A stretch of 64,000 bases of DNA, from assembly GCA_021030905.1 (NCBI GenBank), contig JAGFMI010000020.1, positions 558,001-622,000 of the forward strand, written 5' to 3'. This document shows positions 42,470 through 54,995 of the stretch, piece after piece. Under the pieces are notes generated by a model, which worked only from the letters and a program-made list of their open reading frames with translations, searched no databases and was not told the origin of the DNA. The position numbers and the translations under genes were made by a program. Source of the stretch: Pyrenula massariospora. Taxonomy: Eukaryota; Ascomycota; Eurotiomycetes; Pyrenulales; Pyrenulaceae. Positions within the stretch are counted from its first letter, which is position 1; the number at the start of each line of letters is the position of its first letter.

Positions 42470-45400
42470 TGACAAAATACGAAGACAGTCTGGGATGCCG
42501 AGGATGGGCGTCGTGGGGTGGCTATTCAGGGAATCTGAAGTCTATCGCTTGGATCAAATAAGTGGGACCTCGATGGTCAAAGTAATGTATATTAAAAAGG
42601 ATTGATAATGTCGTCAAGACAGTGATCGTGGGAAAGGAATGTCAACGGCCCAACCGGTGGGAAATGAATGAAAGTAGAATGGGCTGTAAAAACAAAGACC
42701 ACTGGTGACACCAAGGATAGGTTGAGATAGGATGAATGGGAAAACGTGGGAGATCGATCCCTAAGTAGTCTGCTCTAGCCAACGGCCGCTTAATCTCTCC
42801 AAGTGAGAGCGCCACTGCTGCATGATGATTACAGTGTCGGTGCTTCAAGCCAAGAGTGTTTCTGATTCTGAACATGAACTCAAGCGCATGCCCACCTTGA
42901 AGCAAAACACGATCTACCGCTGGTTGCGGTACGGCAAAGAGATGGTCTGTGTCAAAACTGTCACGGCCGTAGGGCATACTCCATGAAGAGCAAGACCCCT
43001 GTAGGTACTGTATGACACTTGGTGGAGATCAGTCACCGATGCAAAGCCCAGCTGTTTCCATGTCAGGGGAGGCCGGCGTCCAGGCCGGGCGGGCCAGTAA
43101 GGGGTGCTTCGTATTTAGCGCCAACCAATCGCAGATTTTTGACGATTAAAGATTAGGACCCCAGTGTCGATCATGCATAGCCAAACTCGTGAAGTGTCAT
43201 AGGAAGCCGTTAGCATCATTCACCGTCCGGAGTGGTGGGTTGCCGTGGGGTTGCGAATTAAGAGAGGCTCTTAAGGTTTGATCACGAAGCCATGGCCAAC
43301 GAGGCGTTTCACAACCCACCAAATGCAGGGTCTGCTAGATCCTAGCTATCAACGAACGAGGAAACGCCGGTAGTGAGAAACAAAGTCGAAGATGATCGAG
43401 AGTCACGAGCGCTGGTGGATGAAACCAATGATATTGCAGGCCACTTTTGCAATACCGCCGGTGACTTGTCCAAGTCGGTAATTGCACACGCTAATCAACG
43501 ACCATCTCATTGCACTGCACCACGGCCCTCGCACATTTCTTCGCCTGCTTGTCTCGAAGCCTTACCTGGCTGGGGTACCTGTCAGATGCCAGCCACAGCG
43601 GGGGTTGATTCGCGGTCTGAGAAACAAGCAAATTCTTGCGACGGCAGTAGTAGTCGTCATCAACGTGAGACTGATTCCTGCGGCCAGATCAGCTCTCGGA
43701 TGGCAAAGGTACCGTGGGAAGCTTTTGCCTCGAGGACACCCCTTTCATCACCCGCCATGAGGGCTGGCGGTCATTCTGGGGATGGTCTGACTGTTGGAGT
43801 TGCAAAGTTGTCGGAGGGCTGGGCGCTAGACCGCTTTGGACGCTGAAACTTCAACGTCGTCTCCTTTTTTTTCGCGGCAAGGCCACGCAACTAATAGTAC
43901 GCAAGGCTGCAAGGCTCTCTTCTCCTTACTCTCGTTCATCCTTCACCCGCGCGCTTGGTCCAAGCACCTGGTCGGGGCTTCTCAAGTTCTGGTCGGGGCG
44001 CACGCGGGCGCTGGGGTCTGGGCATCCGTTTCCAGCGCCCATCGGCTGTCGAAACTCCCGGCTTCTACCTTATGCCGCCGTATATAAGTCTAACCGTATC
44101 TCTGCCGACAAGCTTTACTGATGTTCAAGATTAAATTGCAAAGGACCGTTGCCAACGGTACCGTCTGCCGATCAGTCGTCCGATTTGGTATGGAACAGCG
44201 ATTATGATGTTGACCAAACTATGCCAGTTGCCCGCCTTTTCGGGATTTGGGTCGAAGGGCCAGTAAACGCATCGCTCTCATCGGCTGAACGTTTTCCGTC
44301 AGGTTATTTTAATTGTTCCCATAATTCCATCGCATTGCAATTTATTTCATGTGGCACCGATCTACTATTTCATTGCGTGTTGATTGATCCGATCCCTAGA
44401 TCCGCTACGTGAAAACCTACAACAAAGGGTCTCGCTCGCAATCCATGTTGCGAAGTATTTGAGGTGTTGACGGCAGCTCGAGATTCCATTGATGCTCAAG
44501 TAGAACAATCAAGGCAGAAAATCTTTCTGTCTGAGACATCAATCCTCACACCCTGCAGGCTAGGCTACAGTCGATGCCGATGAATGCTTGAGACCAGGCT
44601 GCAAGTCCAAATGGCATAATCCCGTGTCAGCCATATTCAAAACGGTCAAAGCGGTTGTGAAGGATGACATTGAAGGTTTCGTGCCTCTTGCATGGGACGG
44701 CATTCCTCGGACGGGATTGCTCGTTCTTTGATTGAGTTATTGGAATATGCATTCCGGACTGTCCGACTTATCACGTAGACGCCTGAGATAAAGTCTGTCA
44801 AAGCACGGAACCTCGTTATTTTACACTCCCCATGGTACGCCGCTCAAGTGGCGATTGGTACACATCAGTCCAAAGTCCAGGGCCTTAAATTAGTGATGAA
44901 CAATCCTTATGCTACAAAGCGATGACCTTTTAGACGCGATCAAACCTAGAATCACGGCGCCAGTCACGTTAGATTTCAGGCACGCCTCACAAACAAGCTA
45001 GCCCTGGGCACTATATATGCTTTACCACTGGCCAGTGCGCTTTGAGGTGTTTCGACCAGAACCGCAGGCGCAAAAGAACGAGACGAGGGCGCACTCTTGG
45101 ATCAACATCGCCACAGCGAAATCTGACAGTAGTAGCACGGGCAAATATTAGTCCTGAGAAGGATAGCAACGTCGAGTGCTAGGAGCTGGAGCACACGTGT
45201 TTTGTTTGACGACGATTGTCCGGAAGGCAACAAAAAACCAAGTCTGTGGTAAGAACCGTGTGGATAGAGCAAAGTTAAGCTCTAAAAGCAGAGTTGCTTA
45301 GGGAATGGTGTGCCCCTGATGGTAAATCCTCCAGAGGGTGGAAGTTCAACAGCCTATGGAGGGCCTGCCTATCACAAGAGCCTATCCTTAATTATTACAG

Positions 45401-46030
45401 GGGCCTGTCAGGCTTGCGACATGCGGCTGAATTTCGGCATGGTGGACATCTTCATTGTCGGGTGGCTTGCCGAGCTCTAAAGCGTTTCTGCTCGCCTTCC
45501 CGCGTCGTTTTCACCGACCTTCAAAATATGGAAAGAGGTTGGACGTCGTCGAAGTGGAAGACGGGGTGAGAATAGAGAAAGAGCGACAGGCAGAGGAAAG
45601 AACTGTAGAGGAAGGAGGTGCAGCGTTCTTTCCTCTGCCCGGAATTGATGTACGATTTGGACATTGACACGGGAAATCCTCATTTCACACCGCATTCGCA
45701 CCCTGAGCAATGAGATGTACTGGAGGTCTGAATTGTGATAGCGATGTTGGTTAACGACGATGAATGCGAAGATGTGGGAAGCGCAGCGCAAGCCCAGTGA
45801 TGTTGAAACTACGCAGTACAAGCATATGCTTTGGATGACCGCCTTCCTGTTGGCGTCAAACCCACTCCTCGCGCCTACCTCTCCACACGTCGCCACGACG
45901 GACAGATCGGAAGGTACGCGTGACGTCGATTTTCGGCGCCGAAGATCCAGCCTGGCTATCATGTAAGCAATGGGCGTGAGTTCATTGGTCAGGGCCAACA
46001 AACCGAGCGATCACCGGGCAGTTATCGATA
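42470..46030. other. long gene-poor region
   Basis: About 3.6 kb with no gene that I can support. The frames present (for example 43373-43846 rightward and 45477-46001 leftward) are short, mostly lack good ATG context and have no recognisable motif. A TATATAAG string near 44089 precedes no convincing gene. I see no terminal repeats or transposase remnants. The region may hold decayed sequence, long untranslated regions or unannotated RNAs. Confidence 0.4.
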
Positions 46031-46534
46031 TCAATCCTTCCGAACCTTCCAGTCTTCCCACTCATATCCCGGTACACGGCGAGGGTCGAAACACTCCCCA
46101 ACCCAAAAAAGAACAGTACAAATGACAGTTATTGACAGCATGAATGCGGCCAACTTCAGAGAATGTGACCATCTGAGCCCGAGCGTTCTGAATAAGAGGA
46201 GGACCAAGAGACAGTCGCCGATAATAAACATGAAAGTGAAGACAACGATTATAATGAATCTATGTGCTTGGTGCACCTGGAGCCGGGGGGAACCGGGCGA
46301 GAAAAAGCCCATCCAGTCGGGAATGTGAAGCGTGCGAGACTGAATGCGATACGCAGTGGTTGCTATTGCGAGATGGGCGGGGTTAAGGCGATCATCGATA
46401 ATTTGCCCGGCGGCGACTGCTCTGATGAGGGTGAGAATATCGCTGAAGAGACTGCGAAGCATATTAACGAAGTTCTGGATTATGTGTCGCTCGACTGCGC
46501 TATTGATGGGGAAAGGTAGATTTTGCCTGGACAT
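46031..46534 (-). CDS. small predicted membrane protein, unknown function
   Basis: A 167-residue frame starting MSRQNLPFPINSAVERH. It has two clear hydrophobic segments: about residues 92-112 (FIIIVVFTFMFIIGDCLLVL) and about 128-148 (LAAFMLSITVICTVLFWV). A charged tail ends GYEWEDWKVRKD. The first ninety residues include an amphipathic helix (FVNMLRSLFSDILTLIRAV). The pattern is that of a small two-helix membrane protein, and the sequence is protein-like throughout, but I recognise no family. No intron is needed. It sits alone at the edge of a gene-poor region, and nothing nearby hints at its role. It could be a lineage-specific gene. Confidence 0.5.
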   Translation of the reverse strand: MSRQNLPFPINSAVERHIIQNFVNMLRSLFSDILTLIRAVAAGQIIDDRLNPAHLAIATTAYRIQSRTLHIPDWMGFFSPGSPRLQVHQAHRFIIIVVFTFMFIIGDCLLVLLLFRTLGLRWSHSLKLAAFMLSITVICTVLFWVGECFDPRRVPGYEWEDWKVRKD

Positions 46535-47216
46535 CTTTTGTTATAGGGTCTGCGAGGTTGAGATGCTTCACGTCCGTGACAATCGATGCGATCAATAATA
46601 ACTTACACAGAGAGAAGGTTGAGGGTGATAGAAGGTTTGGGAAAAGGTGCGGACCCTATTTTAGGTTTGGGTAAACTTCGTACCGCAAACAGGCAGCCAT
46701 CATGCTCTCACGTCGCTCACAAGACGCTTAACACGGTTGGTAGGGTGATGGGAGGAAAATTCAAAAGGACGAATACACTATCAGGCCTGGTAGTTAGTGA
46801 GGATCGAACTCTTGCAAATAATATCGATCCCAACTGTCCTATGGGCCACGGATCACTAAATATATGAGCAGCTTGCTTAACACTATTATTTAGGTAAAGT
46901 GATTTTATATTAAAAGGATCGCTGCTCGTGAACAATATTCTATAAAAAGTGAGGGAGAGTGAGTAAAGGGATATAAGTAGAGCGGCAATGGACGCCAATC
47001 CTCACGCGACGCCGCGGCAGAGTTTCCTCATCTTGTACTGCCAAGATGGTCTGTGCACAATCAACCGTTAGAGCTAAACGCCCTCGACGGCCAATCCTTA
47101 AGGCCATGCTTCAAACCTGAATCAAAATTCGGGGCAGCGACAACATCAGGCAACAACTTCGTCTTTGCCGCCACGCTACCCGACTGCTAAGTCCCTAAAC
47201 CTTTTGCGCATCCATT
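46535..47216. promoter_or_regulatory. divergent upstream region of membrane protein and Cactin genes
   Basis: About 0.7 kb. The part 46850-46990 is AT-rich. No RNA gene is present: a tRNA-like TTCGATC string at about 46802-46812 (minus strand) lacks paired arms. Confidence 0.45.
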
Positions 47217-49086
47217 ATGGATCGCGATGGACGAAAGAGAAGCCGCTCTCAGTCTCCTCCCCCTTGGCGACGGCCACCGAAGTCCCCACGCAAACATTAC
47301 GAGGAACCGCATCATGCCAAGACTAGATATGAGGACGTTGGAGATCAGAACCTGGCTCGTATTGGGCGACAAAACTCAGTCAAAGAACAGACCAGGCTCA
47401 ACCAGCTGCAAGAAGATGAGAGAATGAGGGCATGGGTTGCCCAGGAGGATGATTTTGTACTGAAGCAACGCAAGAAGAAAGCCGAGATAAGGGTTAAAGA
47501 GGATCGAGCGCAACCAATCGATTGGCTGACTGTCACTCTACGCTTCGTTGATCCACATAGAAGCTCGCTTGATGACGACGTGGAAGATGCTGAGCTGGAT
47601 ATAGTGGAACCTGACGGGGTATTCGAGGGTCTTCCTGACGCTCAACTTGCACAACTAGAGAAAGATATAGAGACCTTCATTCACCTTGAAAAGAGCCGCG
47701 GAAACAAGGAATACTGGCGCGTAAGTTTATCCAAACGCCTTCAAATCTCATCTAATCGAGGTCAAGGCTTTGAAAATTGTATGCGAAGATTTTCGAAAGA
47801 AGTCGGGAACAGCTCCTCCTGAGGGACGAGCTGTGCGATCTGTGGTTATGGACATTGACCAACTACTTGCACCGAAATCATATGAGGAGCTCGAAACCCT
47901 TGAGACTCAAATCAAGCAAAAATTAAGGTCCAACGAGCCCATAGATGCCGACTACTGGGAACAACTACTTAAAAGCCTATTTGTTTGGAAAGCAAGAGCC
48001 AAACTGAAAAGGACGTACCAGTCTGTGAGGGATGCTCGTCTGGAGGTTCTTAAATTGCATCACGTACAGGAAGCTGTGGAGCTTGGAGCGAAATTGGTCA
48101 GTATTGTGAAGAGCGATGCGACTAGTCCCCACGATCTTCGCTATTCGAAGAGTTTAGATCCTAAGCCGAAGCTGCATATAGGCAGTGAGGACAGGAACCT
48201 CCAAAGCCTGGAAGAAAATGCGTTCCTGCACAAGATTGTGAGTATTTACCTCAATCAATTTTCCCGGTCTAAAGCTTACCTTCAAAGGAGGAGGAAAGAC
48301 GTATTGCTGCGAAGAAAGGCCTTCTACCTGCCCATCGTGATATCCAAAGAAAGGTACCAAATGGGGCAGCTTCTGAGCGGACCGGATCTGTTGCAATATC
48401 CAGCAGTTCTCGATTTGCAGCAATTCCGGTCGAAGACTTTTCCCAAGCTACAAAGGCGCTTTATGAACGGGAAGTAGCGAAAGGCATCAGTGAAAATGAG
48501 GAGATTTTTGCCGGAGAAGAAGATGTGTTCACGAAATCGAAGCCAGTATGGGCGGGCAAGTACCGGCCACGAAAACCACGCTATTTCAACCGGGTGCAGA
48601 TGGGTTACGAATGGAACAAATACAACCAGACACACTACGACCATGACAACCCTCCCCCCAAAGTTGTTCAAGGCTACAAGTTCAACATATTTTATCCTGA
48701 TCTCATAGACAAAACTGTCGCACCGACCTACAAGATTGAGCGCGAAGGCGGCCGGAAACGAGGCCAGTCATTTGCTCCAGCCGGCGAAGAAGACACATGC
48801 TTGATTCGATTCATCTCAGGCCCTCCGTATGAAGATATTGCATTCCGGATTGTCGACAAAGAATGGGATTATAGTGCTAAGAGAGAACGTGGTTTCAAGA
48901 GCAGCTTCGACAAGGTACGTAATTGTCCACAACTCACTTTCTCTAGTACGGAAATTGTTGCTAATGCCGAACGCAAAGGGTATTCTACAGCTTCATTTTC
49001 AGTTTAAGAAGGTTACTGCTCCTCGGGCATTCGATACTAGAAATTCACTTGTGCTAATAAATTGTTAGATCTTTTATCGAAAATAG
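47217..49086 (+). CDS. Cactin, spliceosome-associated protein
   Basis: Five exons: 47217-47720, 47767-48237, 48288-48914, 48979-49011 (33 nt) and 49069-49086 (18 nt), giving 550 residues. Introns are 46, 50, 64 and 57 bp. The N-terminus is Arg/Ser/Pro-rich (MDRDGRKRSRSQSPPPW), followed by the charged Cactin mid region (NKEYWR, then KIVCEDFRKK). The conserved C-terminal domain has GKYRPRKPRYFNRVQMGYEW, NKYNQTHYDHDNPPPKVVQG and YKFNIFYPDLIDK, and ends GILQLHFQFKKIFYRK only when the two last tiny exons are spliced in. Cactin associates with the spliceosome and is needed for splicing and telomere or chromatin integrity in fission yeast and animals. The fourth intron has an unusual GTTACT donor but a good GCTAAT branch. 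Family is certain; the exact first acceptor (AAG versus GAG) is less so. Confidence 0.92.
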
Positions 49087-50272
49087 ACCGTACTTAACCA
49101 CGATCCATACAGTCCGACCTTCATCATTATATATCGGCCTTTAGCACCCTTTCGGCTAATCTCATGCAGTTTTAGGGAGTGTTTGGTCCAAAGTTGCAAT
49201 TTTACTGACTCTGCGAACCACTGAAAATCACTGACTCTGGATTTAGTCACGTTGACATCACGTCAGTCGATAGCTTGCAGGCTTGAGAGAACCAGTCTGC
49301 AGTCTCACACACCCCTTGCTTTACTACTTCTGCAGGATTCACCTCTCGCCACCTTCTAATTCAAATTAAGCAACGAGAGGAATATTATCAGCCAATGCCA
49401 GCTACGCCGGCTTGATTCATAATAGCAGCTATTTACACAGTAGTTTACTGTAGTCTATCTCTAAGGATGAGGCAGCTTTGTTCTCAATAGAACGCGTCAA
49501 AGACAATTAGGCTAGAAAGGCCCGGTGAATCTGGAAACGCACTTGACCGAAGAATGAGGGTAGCCTTGCCGGAGAGCAGCAAGTGGCCGTCTACATCAAT
49601 GTCTGAACAAAGCAGCCATTGTCTGCTCTTCTAACCCGAGGACGGGCCTCAAATGTCGTCGTCGGCAGGCCTAGATGATTTTCGTCTAAATGTAGTCAAG
49701 CATTACTGCACCATGCCGAATTACGGTCACCGCCGGCACACGGCAGGGGTCCAGCTGCGTTCTCATGCTTGTCATTCAAGCTAGGCACGCGTGACACAAA
49801 ACATATGCAAGCAGAACCATGTTGACTGGTCCTAATACGAGCGTCGATTGTGTGGTACAACGCCTGCAGACTTGCCTAACCCTGGAGCAAAGGTCTATCG
49901 ATCATGGCCCTACTCCCCGCATCGCCGGGCTACTAAAGCCTCTGTCATGGGAACTTCTTTGTTTGTCAGAGATTTTCTGGCTGATGGCTGATTGCAGGAC
50001 CTCATCTAGCGTGCGATTTTCTGCGCTGGCAATTCTCCGAGAGATTTTCATTGTGGCAGATCTTCCCTCAGATCTCTGCCATCTGATTTGCTGTCATGGT
50101 TGGTGATTTTTCAAAGTCTTAAAAATTGCCATGTCCCACGAAGACATCGTCTGTCCTATTCATTCATTCAGTCTCTGGTTTCCTACTTGGTGTTGTTGGT
50201 CAAGAGTTTCTCTATTCAAACACGAATTCCCAATTCATCTTGCACCCTTTTGCCTTCACCCCACCATATGAT
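49087..50272. other. intergenic region upstream of the forkhead gene
   Basis: About 1.2 kb. The forkhead frame is open upstream to 50126 without an in-frame ATG. An out-of-frame ATG at about 50131 (MSHEDIVCPIHSF) could be an upstream reading frame or an unrecognised first exon. Otherwise nothing is seen. Confidence 0.4.
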
Positions 50273-51836
50273 ATGAATGGAGCCAGGCGAGGGTTGGTCC
50301 AACATCTTCAACCACAAATGATGCCTGGAATCTCTTTTTCTCAAGATTTCTTTGCATCAGACTCTACTGCTGGCGGGATATGCGTTGACGATCATTCACG
50401 ACAGCTCAGCGATTTTGCAACCCTTCAACTGAAAGGGGATCAGAATAGTCATCCTCCCGTCATCGATGGACACCATTCACTACCGTATCCGAATTGTGAC
50501 CTGGCTTACACTGGACCTCTTTCCGGAACAGCTTCGTCAATTGAAGGATGGTGTCGATCCACGCCACTTTCTCCGCTTGAACATGGTCAATGCAATATCA
50601 ACTCATCTTCTCTGCCTCCTGAGGAGATCAGCATCGGATATGTAAGTCCACCAGCCCTTTCAACTTCCTCTCAAGACAGCCGGCCACGAACCTACGTCGA
50701 TGATCTCGACACCATTCACTCCATCCCTGCTATAGCTGGCTGCTTTTTACAACCGCCCGATACCGCAGCATGTTTTATCAAAGGCGAAACCTTATCCTTC
50801 GATCCGTCAAATGAGCAAATCCACCGAAATCACATTGAGATGAGATTTGACGCCCAACAGCACTTGTCATTCCATGGCAGTCCTATTTTAAGGCCACAAT
50901 CACCTGCTATATCATGGCCAATTTCTCCTACTAGGTCATCACCATTCACCCCAAACGATGAAGAATCTATACTCGACGATATTGAGGGTGAAGAAAGTCC
51001 TTCGGACAAACCATATGCTAAATTGATCTGGGAAGCCATGATGGAAAAGCCCGATAAGAAGATGACGCTGCGAGAGATCTATGAATGGTTCTCAGTGAGG
51101 ACCAGCAAGGCAAAGGAGTCCGGTGGTAGTGGCTGGCAGAACAGCATCCGCCACAATCTTTCGATGAATCAGGTATGTTGCGCAGTTCCGTCTTCGTCGC
51201 AATGGTTCTAACCTGTATTAGGCTTTTGAGAGCGAAAAAGGAGACTCATATGGCCGGAACCCTTCGAAAAAGTCAAACAATGTATGGGTTCTGACACCTA
51301 AAGCCATTGAAAATGGTGTCGAGTCTACAACACGTTATCGAAACAAGTGCGCTGGGAAAAAGACCGCTCGATCGAAGGTGAAGGCGCCTCAGCGAATGCA
51401 ATCGGGTGCAAGGGGTGGAAGAGCAGCGAAAAGAAGCGCTAAACAACGTGCAGATCAACGGGTGTTCGATCAAAGCAAAGGTTCCGACAGGGTCTCCAAG
51501 CTCGGAGCCGATCATCTATCCACACCCTCGGAAGCTCGGACATGCTCTGGATTGCCATATGCCGGCCCATTTGTGCTCCCCAAGTCACCAATCACTCCTA
51601 TTCTAGACGGTCAGCTCCCATCTTATGGGTCGAATCTCTTCAAACATGAGAGCATGGACTCGAATCCAATCTTCGGCATCGATGGTTTGCAAAACACAAC
51701 GAATGCAGAAAATGTAAAGCGCGAGCCACTGATCGAGCAACCAGAGGACCTTTGGCCGGGCGATCCCTACTTAACGGAATTGCTAAATATGCAACACGTC
51801 CATGGGTGGAGAGATTCTAAGAAGGTCAATACCTAG
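50273..51836 (+). CDS. forkhead (winged-helix) transcription factor
   Basis: Two exons, 50273-51172 and 51222-51836, across a 49-bp intron (GTATGT..TTAG, branch CTAAC), giving 504 residues. The forkhead domain lies in the middle, about residues 245-325. It shows KPYAKLIWEAMMEKPDKKMT, LREIYEWF, and the recognition helix GWQNSIRHNLSMNQAF, which the splice junction completes after Gln. The wing follows (NVWVLTP). Residues before it are Ser/Pro/His-rich; after it comes a basic patch (KKTARSKVKAPQRM) and a Ser/Pro-rich tail. Proteins with this domain bind DNA and regulate transcription, in fungi often cell-cycle or developmental genes. The start at MNGARRGLVQHL is the first in-frame ATG, but an earlier exon is possible. 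Target genes are unknown. Confidence 0.9.
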
Positions 51837-54800
51837 CAGATCTGCGCTAGTGTACAGGGGACGAGGGGTTTCTTCGGCTACATCTGACAATTAAGCAAAC
51901 TTGGAGTCTCCACTTACCTGTCAGGCTAACATCCAGGATTGCGTTCGGGCATACGTATTGATAGATGAATGTTCTTTGGGTCCAAGGCCTTAGAGCCTGC
52001 TTGATCGCTTAAAGCGTGGGTTGGGTCCTTCAAATTCCTGTCTATTTTCGCCGCAGCCACCTCACAATCCTAGCGGACAAGTCTAGCTGGTTCATGTACT
52101 CTATGTCATACTATTATGTTTTTGGAAGCATGATCGCTTCGCCCGCCTGGTTGGGTTATCAGAGCCGGAAAGGAACCCAGGGTTTATTACGCAATTGCAT
52201 CAAGTAGTTGGATCGGCGAAAATCAGGAAGTGCTGGTTGGCAATGGCAGGGAAGCTAGAGCTAGGTCCAAACGGAAGCATCTTGATGCACCCTTTCGCGA
52301 GAACAGCGATACCGACGTACTCCTTTTGGACGTGCTCCGATGCCAGGAGACTTTGTATCGCCAGTCGAAAACGAGCTAAAGTGCTACCCGGGGTTGGATT
52401 TGCACGCCACGTCTGCTTCTCGTCCATCCTTGACCCCTTGACATGGCCAACACCCAACAGCGTGCCCCTCACAGACTCTTATGAAGGATGATGTGTCAGA
52501 TTTTCATCAAATCCCCATCTTCCACCCCGACCTCTGGTACGAACCCCTGGTCTTCCCCGTGCGGCAGCGCATCGACGCCAACACATTCGGGCACAACTCG
52601 CGTTGCTAAAGGCTGTTTCTTGGGACTTTGAGCACCTCTGTTCCACATGCGGCCCGTCCCGGGGCTCGCGTGGAATCTCATCCGTTAGAACTTGAACTAC
52701 TTGACCATACTGAGCCTTAAAGAGTTGGGCTCCTACGCAACTAGAGAAGTAGCTCCACGCAACAGCCCGCTTGCCAGCTGTCACGTAACTTGGCAATCTC
52801 TTGCGTCGGCCGACGTCTGCGAGCTTGGGCCGCCCGCCATCTGATGTATGCAAAGAGGGGTCGGGATGATCTACGGCTAATCATCTCCTGGGCCCTCCGG
52901 TGGTCTCTTGCAGCGTGCAGATGTGGAGGGAGCGGCATTGTTCAGGTATTGGGGTTGCGTGTGCGGTGGCATCCGAGGATTTTTGATAGTCTGCAGGCGC
53001 GCTTAGCATCGATGCTTAGCCGAGCCATCCAGCACCCTGTCTTTCTGGTCGGGGAGACGGAATCTTTCTGCCAGGCATGCAATGTGCCATTGCCTGGGGA
53101 TGAAGATTCCCCTTCATGCCTGTGAGATGCACCGTAGCGCCTGCGCTCCTGCATTGACTTGTTCGAGCCTAATTTTCTAGTGATGTATACCAGTTCTTGA
53201 GTCCTTGCCGTTTCAGCGAGTGCAAGGGTCTCGGTTTGACGATGAGAATAGGTATGGGATTCGTTAGGATCGACATGTGTTTGGTGCTATTCTAGGTATT
53301 CGTATGGCTCGTACTGACAATTTGAGATGGCCTTACCGAGTATGTCAAGTATCTATTTCAGAATAACGTTGACAACAAAAGGTGTTCACACTCCTTTTGC
53401 TTCTTCCCCTTCTCAGCTGAGGTAACAAATGGCCATTGTTTGTGGCAAATATCCATGCGGTAGATAGCGCATAGAATCCTCGTGCCCTGTCATATTTGAG
53501 GCAGATTTGAAGCGGCTGCAGCTCAGTCCATAAGATTAATTCACAGCAAGTTGCCAGCAATGAAGTACGGCAGTCTTAGGAGACTGATTGGGAGTCACTA
53601 CTTTAGAAGTGAAAGCTCCAAAGAGAGGCAAAGGCATTTTCTAGCTCAAAAATTGGTCAAACGCCTAGTCTGCTCCTTCGAGCGTCATTTTCAAGTTGTA
53701 TACGTTCTCATACTCGCGGTTTCCCGCAGCCGAACAAGGGTAGAGCCTGAGAAAGTGGAAGCAATCAGACTTGATCTTTAAGCTCCAGAAATCTCATCGA
53801 TCTATGGGATCTAATCGATCGAACCGTGGATCTCGCAGTGAATCCGGCGAAATCGAAGCATCGCAGGAAACTCAATCGCAATGACCCCGGTCCTTGGAGT
53901 GAGTACAATATCAACTCCGTGACAACGTGACTGTCAGCTGAAATGGTAAAAGCAAAAAGGCCAACCGCCAGTGAGTATGCGGTCCAATGTATGCAAGGCT
54001 CATGCGGGAAGAAAAAAAAAGACGAGTTTCAATTGTACTTGGCTTACCCTCTCTTTGCCATTCGAAACTTTCCCTGCAGCTCAGGGGGGACCTTGGGGCG
54101 TTTATTCGGGTCTACCTGCACGACACCAGGGCCGAAAGCACTGCCAAATCAGCAGCGCGGGTCTTGCTGCACGAACTCCAAGCAGCCTCCCATAGAACTT
54201 ACCCAGCCATTGGTATCATGGTCAACCACGTGCATCAAGTGTGGGACCTTGGGATGGCAGTTAGCCGTCCAACCGGCAGAGGCTTTTGGTACGGTGGTCA
54301 GATGTCTGTAAATGGTGGTGAGCCCGGGTTGTCTCCAGGGTAGAAGAGAGCCGGATTCAGTCTGATATGCGCCCCACATGTCAACCGTGACAGGCTTTCG
54401 CTGCAATGGATCACGTCTCAACTTTTCGCGCCTGGTACACAACGGATTTCTGTCGACAGAAACTTAGACACAAGCGCGAACACGGCGGTTGAACACGTTC
54501 GGGAGACTTGCCGATTCCTTCTCCACGGCGGAGCTCGCGATGCTCGACAAAAATCTCATCTCCTCATCCAGGAAATCTATTTTCGCACCAATCATCACCG
54601 CCTCCACCACGTTCCACGTAGATGAAGGCTTCCAACTCTATACGCTATTTCCCGCAAATTGCCAGCCGGTCTTTCGTCGACGACAACATGCACCTGGGAT
54701 TACGATGCCAGTTGCCTCTTCTGGATAGCCCTGTGTCGATCAGAGTTTCGTTTCCAGTGAACTTTGATGTGGGATCACCTTTCCGTGGGTCAGGGACAAA

Positions 54801-54995
54801 GCTCCAGAGCACCGCGTCTGTGAGCGCGATGATCTGCCATTCCGCCAGGCTCGGACTGGAGCCGCCACCCGGCAAGAAGGACGTCTAGGAAGACTACAAA
54901 GACAGGCCCGCGCCCTTCCTTGAACCAGACGGTGTGGGATTGCCCCAGAGTACAGGGAGCGAACCTATCATACCGTTGCCTCGTTCTCCTTGATC
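51837..54995. other. long gene-poor region
   Basis: About 3.2 kb between the forkhead and polygalacturonase genes. Short frames at 52790-53125 and 54489-54888 lack motifs and good starts. A polypurine A-run lies near 54013. I see no transposase, terminal repeats or RNA gene. Part of it should be the promoter of the polygalacturonase. Confidence 0.4.

Noticed and set aside
44085-44115. TATATAAG promoter-like box
   Set aside because: The only ATG downstream opens a frame of under 30 residues. A lone TATA string is expected by chance.
43373-44121. Overlapping rightward frames
   Set aside because: Several short frames overlap with none preferred. They are Arg/Ser/Pro-rich with poor starts and no splice signals that join them.
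45477-46001. Leftward 174-residue frame
   Set aside because: It is rich in Arg, Ser and Cys with no domain pattern. It lies directly downstream of the membrane protein gene and is more likely its 3' flank.
46795-46850. tRNA-like string (minus strand AGTTCGATCC)
   Set aside because: Only three base pairs could form around the TTCGATC loop, and no anticodon arm, D arm or acceptor stem could be drawn.
53943-54343. Overlapping frames with an A-run (GKKKKDEF)
   Set aside because: Three rightward frames and one leftward frame compete, none with motifs. The A-run produces the Lys cluster.
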